From Epiperipatus broadwayi (Eukaryota; Onychophora; Udeonychophora; Euonychophora; Peripatidae): a DNA stretch of 64,000 nt. Numbering within the stretch: position 1 is the stretch's first letter; the number at the start of each line of letters is the position of its first letter. Under the pieces are notes generated by a model. The model searched no databases and was not told the DNA's origin. It saw only the letters and a program-made list of their open reading frames with translations. The translations under genes were made by a program, and so were the position numbers. Of the stretch, positions 58,613 through 64,000 are shown in pieces. Location of the stretch: assembly GCA_028023455.1 (NCBI GenBank), contig JAQFVV010000257.1, forward strand, positions 870,001 to 934,000, given 5' to 3'.

Positions 58613-59260
58613 TTACAATTTTTGTGCATAGTTTTGAGCTATGTACATGAGGAAATTTCTGAAAATGGTGGCATGTTTGTGCGTACTCCTAAATGCAAAT
58701 TCCTGCAGGTAGGATGAAAACAAAGCCCTGCTGGTACCAAATTGGTATTTTAGTTTATGCTTTGTTTTCATCCACATATTTTCCACATTATTAGTGTGGA
58801 TAAGTTCATTGTCTGGGTCAACAAAGTTGTCTTGCTTGACAATGACAGAGTGAAGGTATATACCATTATCTAGGTTGCTTATATTGCTATATGCATGCCA
58901 ACCATCAGTGATTATATACATATCAGGTAAAATGTATTGCTGTATGGGCAGTTTCAGAGTAGTAGCTGATTTATCTTCAATTTCTGTTAAAAACACTTTT
59001 TTGACCCTCTGTTTATCCCACCAAGCACCCAGTGGCCTTCTCTCATTGCTATCCTATGGTGTTTTCAGTGAAAGAAATATGACTCATTGATCTCCACTAT
59101 TTGTGGTTCACTGTTGTCATCAAATCTACTGACAAGTGCCGGATATCTATCAAAATATGTAGCACATACTTCCCAGCAAAAATGACACCAGTCTATGACC
59201 ACTCATTCATTAACATCAGTCTCATGAACAATAAAGTGCATTGGCAAATTATTTTATATT
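58613..59260 (-). pseudogene. Merlin (IS1595/ISXO2-like) transposase, inactivated
   Basis: The minus strand from 59,260 reads VIDWCHFCWEVC, FDRYPALVSRFDDN, VEINESYFFH and GHWVLGGINRGSKK. After a shift near 58,997 come VFLTEIEDKSAT, YIITDGWHAYSNI, VIVKQDNFVDPDN, HTNNVENMWMKTKHKLKY and QFGTSRALFSSYLQEFAFRS. This is the DDE_Tnp_IS1595-type fold. The first catalytic Asp (usual VEIDES) is Asn here (59,086-59,088). The later Asp (TDGW) and Glu (VENMW) remain. Stops follow VNE and YFFH (probably CGA to TGA), and one T seems lost before FLTE. The N-terminus is unreadable upstream. Confidence 0.9.
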
Positions 59261-59796
59261 TTGCTACATGTGAACATTGATATTTAATAGTTTGTAACCT
59301 AGCTCAAAATTGCTCATAAAAATGTAAGTTTTTTTATTTTTTATTTTATTAATTTTCATGTAAAAAATAGATTTATAGTTAGATATACTTTATGATTATA
59401 TAGTATGAATAAAGTATAATTCAATTTTTTTAAAAATAAATGCAAATTTTTGTAGATAGGATGAAAACAAAATATAGTTCAATATTTTAAAAATAGAGTG
59501 AAAAGTTGTGACCACTAAAAGTCAGTTTTACCACAACTGCTAATAAACGTCGGTTTTTTTTATATATAAAGAAATTAAAGCAAAATTACAAAAAAGACAA
59601 AATAAATGTCTGCAGAAAGATCCGTGTACATGTTGAAAAATGTTTGATGTGATGTTGACTGTGATGTCACCATTGTAGGACTATTTCTTTCAATATGATG
59701 TCATCGCAACATGACACATTGATTGTGGATGTGAAAAGGTCCCATCTCCCTATCCTCCTCTATGTTGCAGGTTTAGTACCCAAGTACTAAATCAAG

Positions 59797-61070
59797 TTAG
59801 TATTATAAGTTTTATGTCATAGGTAATTGCAATACAGTAATTTTTTAGTTCCAAAAAAAAAACAAAAACTGATCTATCAAACAAAAACTGTCATTAAAAT
59901 ACATTTGCATTTTTTTGTATGAATTTAATAGAATTTTTCAAGAAAAATTGAAAAGTTTGTAGATATCTTGGAATAAACACAATTTACTAGAAATTCACCA
60001 TTTTGTGCTTCTCTTATTAGATACTTTTATTTTCTTGCCATAAATGTGATAAATGTTTAAGAGTAAGGATTTGTTAGATTGTCTTTAGGATTCAGTTAAA
60101 TATAATTTTTAAACAATACATGTTCTATGTTTAAAAAATTTTATTTTGTCATTCATTCTATTATTACATTTTTTTTTTGTTATTAAAATATTTGCCAGAT
60201 CAATGTTATTTATATTACATAAAATTATCAAGTTAAACAATTTTAATTTACAATTTATTTAGAAATTTATATTTGACATGAAATTTTTATATGTTATTCT
60301 ATATTAGTTTAAAAATCATGTGGAATTTTCACTCAGATATATGATCAGTAATAAAGTTTTTTTCATCTGTTTATATCTCTATGTATAAAATTAGAGGAAT
60401 TTCCATATTTTTATATTAATAATATAGGTTATGACTGTGTTTACATATATGTAAACTTTCTTATGAATTTTTTCAATAAGAATTATACTTATGAATAATT
60501 AATTTAGACAATTTAAATTATTATTTTTTTCTTGTACATTAAAGTTATTTTTATTTCTCTAGATCTTTTGTTAATCATCCCATGTCATTGTTTGCAATGT
60601 TTTAACCAGGCATATAAATTTATATTAAAAAATATATAGTGGGATATTCAATAGAAGATTTTTTTTGAATTATGAATAGTATAATATTAATCATATTTTG
60701 CCTTTGTTTTCCACTTTCCAACAACCCATTATGTATATTGTAATGAAATTTTATATATAAATTGGCAACAATAATCATACTTTTAAAAATTTTATTGGCT
60801 TATCAATATTACAACTATTATTTATTATTAATATCATTATTATCATTGCTGTAACTAACATTGTTAAAATTATATTAATATTATTGATAATGTTATATTG
60901 TAAGGTGAATTATTAAACTGATCCAAGATGTCTTCTCATATATAATTTATAAATATCCCATAAGCCAACCTAGTGTGACTATACAGAATGTATGGAAAAC
61001 ACTAATCAATTTTGCTTTTAGGAAAAAGTGAAGAAATTAGGAAGAACCTCATAGATTTCTACAGATTGTT
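59797..61070. other. A+T-rich DNA, no gene recognised
   Basis: No termini, protein fragments or splice-bounded frames seen. Confidence 0.55.
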
Positions 61071-61076
61071 ACCTTT

Positions 61077-61290
61077 GGCAGGATGACTCTGTTGGTTAAA
61101 GCATTACCTTAAAATTCAATACTTAAGAATCTAATGGTCCAGGTTTAAATTCCATGTTAATACTATCACTGGTCAGGTCTGCAAAAAGAAGAGGAGAGAA
61201 TAATACCTCTCAAAACATTGTGCATATACTAACCTGTTTGATGTGCTATTATTAACAGTTGAATGTATTTGGAATATTTAAATAAAGTTA
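61077..61290 (+). mobile_element. tRNA-derived SINE of a second type (tentative)
   Basis: GGCAGGATGACTCTGTTGGT then TAAAGC resembles a tRNA 5' end with an A box. GGTCCAGGTTTAAATTCCAT, 55-60 bp on, resembles a B box. A tRNA-unrelated body with GAGGAGAGAATAATACCTCT follows. The head is unlike the SINE at 2,141. No A-tail or duplication is clear, so the right end is approximate. Confidence 0.5.
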
Positions 61291-61299
61291 AATTTTTTT

Positions 61300-64000
61300 A
61301 AAGACATTCAATACACATATTAGATGATGGAAATAGTCCAGTATAAAAATACAAACAGCATTTTTAAATGTGTATATCAAATTTTTTTATATCACATTTT
61401 ATATTTAGTTATAAAAGACACATACAGCCATAAAATTATTTAAAAAAAAAACAATACCTGGAATAAAAAGATACAGTGTTAACAATATAAGAATAAATTA
61501 TTTAAAAGTAGTATTCGTATAGGAATAACTTTATTAATGTAGTTATAAGATTAAAATTACACTTAATAAGGAGAAAAAGTTTCAACATAATATTTGAATA
61601 TATGTGTGTGCATGTGGGAATAGTTGTAGTTCTTGAATTTATTTAAATTTAAAAAGATATGATAATAAAATACTTAAGTCAAGTTATTATTATTAGTAAT
61701 AAAATATTAAATATAATGAGAACTTTAAACGTAAAATCATTTATCTTAATATTTACAATATAAATATTTGTCTGTAAAATAATAATGTTATTTATTTTTA
61801 TTAATTAATGTGATAAAATATTTAAAATATTTTTTAAATATTATTTTGTCATTTAAAATAATTTCATAACAAATTTGGTGCTGCAAATTCTTAAAACTTT
61901 CAAGGATTGTCTGCTTTATATCATATCCTGGAAACAATGATAAAATTTTCAGGCAAAAAGTCAAAAGAGTGAAAAATTTTGAATGAAAAAATGATATCAT
62001 TAATCATATGAAATAAACTTATAAATACATGTATGTGTTTTGAATTGTTTAATCTTTTTTATTAACTGATTGCAAGTGAACTATATTGGAATTAAATTTA
62101 CGTCATATGGGAATCTTACTGTACAATGATAATGGAGTAAAGAACCAGATAAACATTTGCCTTAATGGCAAATGCACCTTGAAACTGTCCTTAATGGATC
62201 TAAATCTTTAATTATGTTCATCATTTTGTAATGCACTTTGAATGAAATGAAAATTTAAAATTTGGATTTAAATATGAAATTTGTTTCAGAAATGCTATTT
62301 TTGTTTAAACCATGTTATTTATTCTCCAAATATTTGTTTGCTATTATAATTATTACAGTAACTTAAGAGTTTTTCAGAGAAACACCATGAATATTAGCTC
62401 CATATGAAAAAAAAAACATCTTTGTATTGAATAATTATTGTTAAAATAAAATTTTAACTAATAGCTGTTATCTTCATAAATATTTCAAGAGAAATTATAA
62501 TTTATGAATACTATCCCTTAAGAGATTAAGAACTATGATCCACATTTAGGAAATAAAACACCTTATTGTGATTCTCTGGAATTATTTTATCTCACTATTA
62601 GTTGATTCAAGAGATTATTTATTTTATTCCACACATTAGGAAATAAAACAATTTATTGTGATGTTGAACTATTTTAAACTCATTATTATTGCATTGTATT
62701 TTAAAGCTCTAACTTCATTACTGATTATTCTATTATAAGTATTAAAATTTGTGTCACTCATCCATTAGAATTTTTCAATGAAAATGCTGACAGATTTATA
62801 TCCTTTTCAAATATTTTAAAAAGTTAATGCTAGAATAATTTTTTTGAACTTTTTAAAGACTTTGAATTATTTTTAAATTATAAAGATATATTATATTGCT
62901 CATATTTGTTGAATTGTTTTAATATCTAGAGCTATTTTATTTAGGGAAAGTTCTCACAAGAAGCAAGGTATAATAAAAGAATATACAGATAGTATATGAA
63001 ATTTATGAATGCAATTTAGTATAAATGTGTGTTATTGATTTTTGTACTCTGGAAACAAGTGATTAATAATTATTCATAGTTTCTTGATATTTCTATATGT
63101 TTTATTGATCTATTCATTTAATCCTATGTTTTTATAGTCAAAGGTATTTAGAATATATAGTTTAAGTATTTAGAAATATTTCTGTTATTTATCCACATAG
63201 GTACTTTCAAGATTTTATAAAGTTTATATTGTATATTCAGTTATAGTTGTGGCACTGATACTTGCATAAATATTATTATTCAGTTGACTTGAACTTTTGA
63301 CTATATTATATCATTTTATTCCTAATGTGACCTTGATAAGTCTCTTATGGAATGCCACCAATCATACTTTAATAAGTATATTATAAGTTGATTTAATGTT
63401 TTGTTCTTGTAAGAAATGAGTAACTTTATAAATTAGATCCCTAAAATAAATAGTTCTTATTATTTAATTAAAGATACAATAAAACATTCTTTTGTTTTGT
63501 TGATTATTGAATAGATCTTAACAACTCTCAAAAATGTCTTGTTTGATTTCACATTAAGATACACCACACATTCAGTTCTTATAAAGTAGGTATTAATTTA
63601 AGACATTGTAAAAATATTTATGATTATTGCAGAAAACTTATTATTATTCTTATATCATTTATTTAATGTTTTTTTTCTATTCTTTACTATTAATAAATTA
63701 GTTATATATTTTGTTAATTATCTGGCCTTTGTCATTAATTAGTTAGTAATCATCACGTATTAGTTTTAATCATAAAGAAAAAAACTAACTCCAGTCACAC
63801 TGTTTATAGGTGTATATTTAATCTTTATGCACTCACCCACTAGCAAATATGCCAATCATTACTGACTATGCTTATCTTAGAGCTTGAATTTATTATATGC
63901 CTGATGTTTATATTGACAATTGTATTGTGTAAATTTAGATATTCTATCACAGGAGAAAGATGGAAACTTATTTGTAACAACCTATGGTGAAATGTATATT
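61300..64000. other. A+T-rich DNA, no gene recognised
   Basis: Small palindromes, for example TTTGCCTTAATGGCAAA at 62,156-62,172, and a short direct repeat (CACATT(T)AGGAAATAAAACA at about 62,540 and 62,630) are all that stand out. Confidence 0.55.

Larger units (their letters stand above)
57556..59787 (-). mobile_element. Merlin-superfamily DNA transposon
   Basis: The left end GATACTTGGGTAGTAAACCT (57,556) and right end, inverted, GTACTTGGGTACTAAACCTG (59,787) are TIRs. A second matching block, TACACGGATCTTTCT, sits about 105 bp inside the left TIR and about 165 bp inside the right. TAATTCAAG (57,547-57,555) and TAAATCAAG (59,788-59,796) form a probable 9-bp target duplication with one change, as expected for Merlin. 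The left 1 kb is tandem A+T repeats. A broken transposase occupies 58,613-59,260. Confidence 0.85.

Noticed and set aside
58875-59090. 71-codon plus-strand frame
   Set aside because: Antisense of the Merlin transposase.
1-64000. CRISPR arrays, bacterial operons, rRNA genes
   Set aside because: No regular short repeat-spacer pattern, no Shine-Dalgarno-led gene clusters and no conserved rRNA segments were seen.

Overview
The window looks like an intergenic or intronic stretch of a very A+T-rich animal genome. By eye it is roughly three-quarters A+T. Coding is scarce: nearly all open frames are short chance frames, and every frame whose protein family I recognise belongs to a transposable element. 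Those elements (Penelope-like elements, several LINEs, a Merlin transposon, a piggyBac-type element, tRNA-derived SINEs, many MITEs and long (TA)n/(CA)n tracts) point to an invertebrate metazoan. A mollusc, flatworm or cnidarian would fit, but I cannot place it further. I see no bacterial operons, CRISPR, rRNA or functional tRNA genes.

Layout, left half. At 1-4.8 kb there is an orphan hammerhead-like motif, a tRNA-derived SINE with 18-bp target-site duplications, a three-unit tandem repeat and an mRNA-like GC-richer block. At 5.0-8.3 kb there is a Tigger-like terminal-inverted-repeat (TIR) element, a 154-bp MITE and a mixed-orientation array of 'family B'. At 9.8-10.7 kb lies a decayed minus-strand LINE reverse transcriptase (RT). 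At 12.4-13.3 kb there is a foldback array between 15-bp direct repeats. At 14.1-15.9 kb a piggyBac-type non-autonomous element ends exactly at TTAA. At 16.4-19.1 kb there are more MITEs, a second SINE and two large near-perfect palindromes. At 19.6-21.1 kb a Penelope-like element (PLE) remnant is fused head-on to an inverted copy of its own 3' part.

Layout, right half. At 26.6-27.2 kb is a second PLE GIY-YIG endonuclease remnant followed by a hammerhead-like motif. LINE 3' fragments lie at 29.6-30.2, 38.9-39.6, 42.9-44.4, 55.4-55.7 and 56.2-56.6 kb. At 36.9-38.8 kb is a CpG-rich unassigned insertion between AT tracts. Family-B copies recur at 41.6, 42.7 and 51.2-51.9 kb, the last as an almost complete palindrome. 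At 54.0-55.3 kb is another mixed-orientation array. At 57.6-59.8 kb is a Merlin transposon with TIRs, a probable 9-bp target duplication and a broken transposase. Beyond 61.2 kb I see nothing structured.

Only two short stretches look like possible host exons (34,774-34,841 plus strand; 14,431-14,526 minus strand). Both rest on splice-like borders and open frames alone. The three most unusual signals are: (i) three hammerhead-like RNA motifs whose stems vary in step while the canonical catalytic core is altered; (ii) repeated mixed inverted-plus-direct arrays of four unrelated sequences; and (iii) a set of insertions ending in TTACA followed by (AT)n, one bounded by an exact 32-bp duplication.
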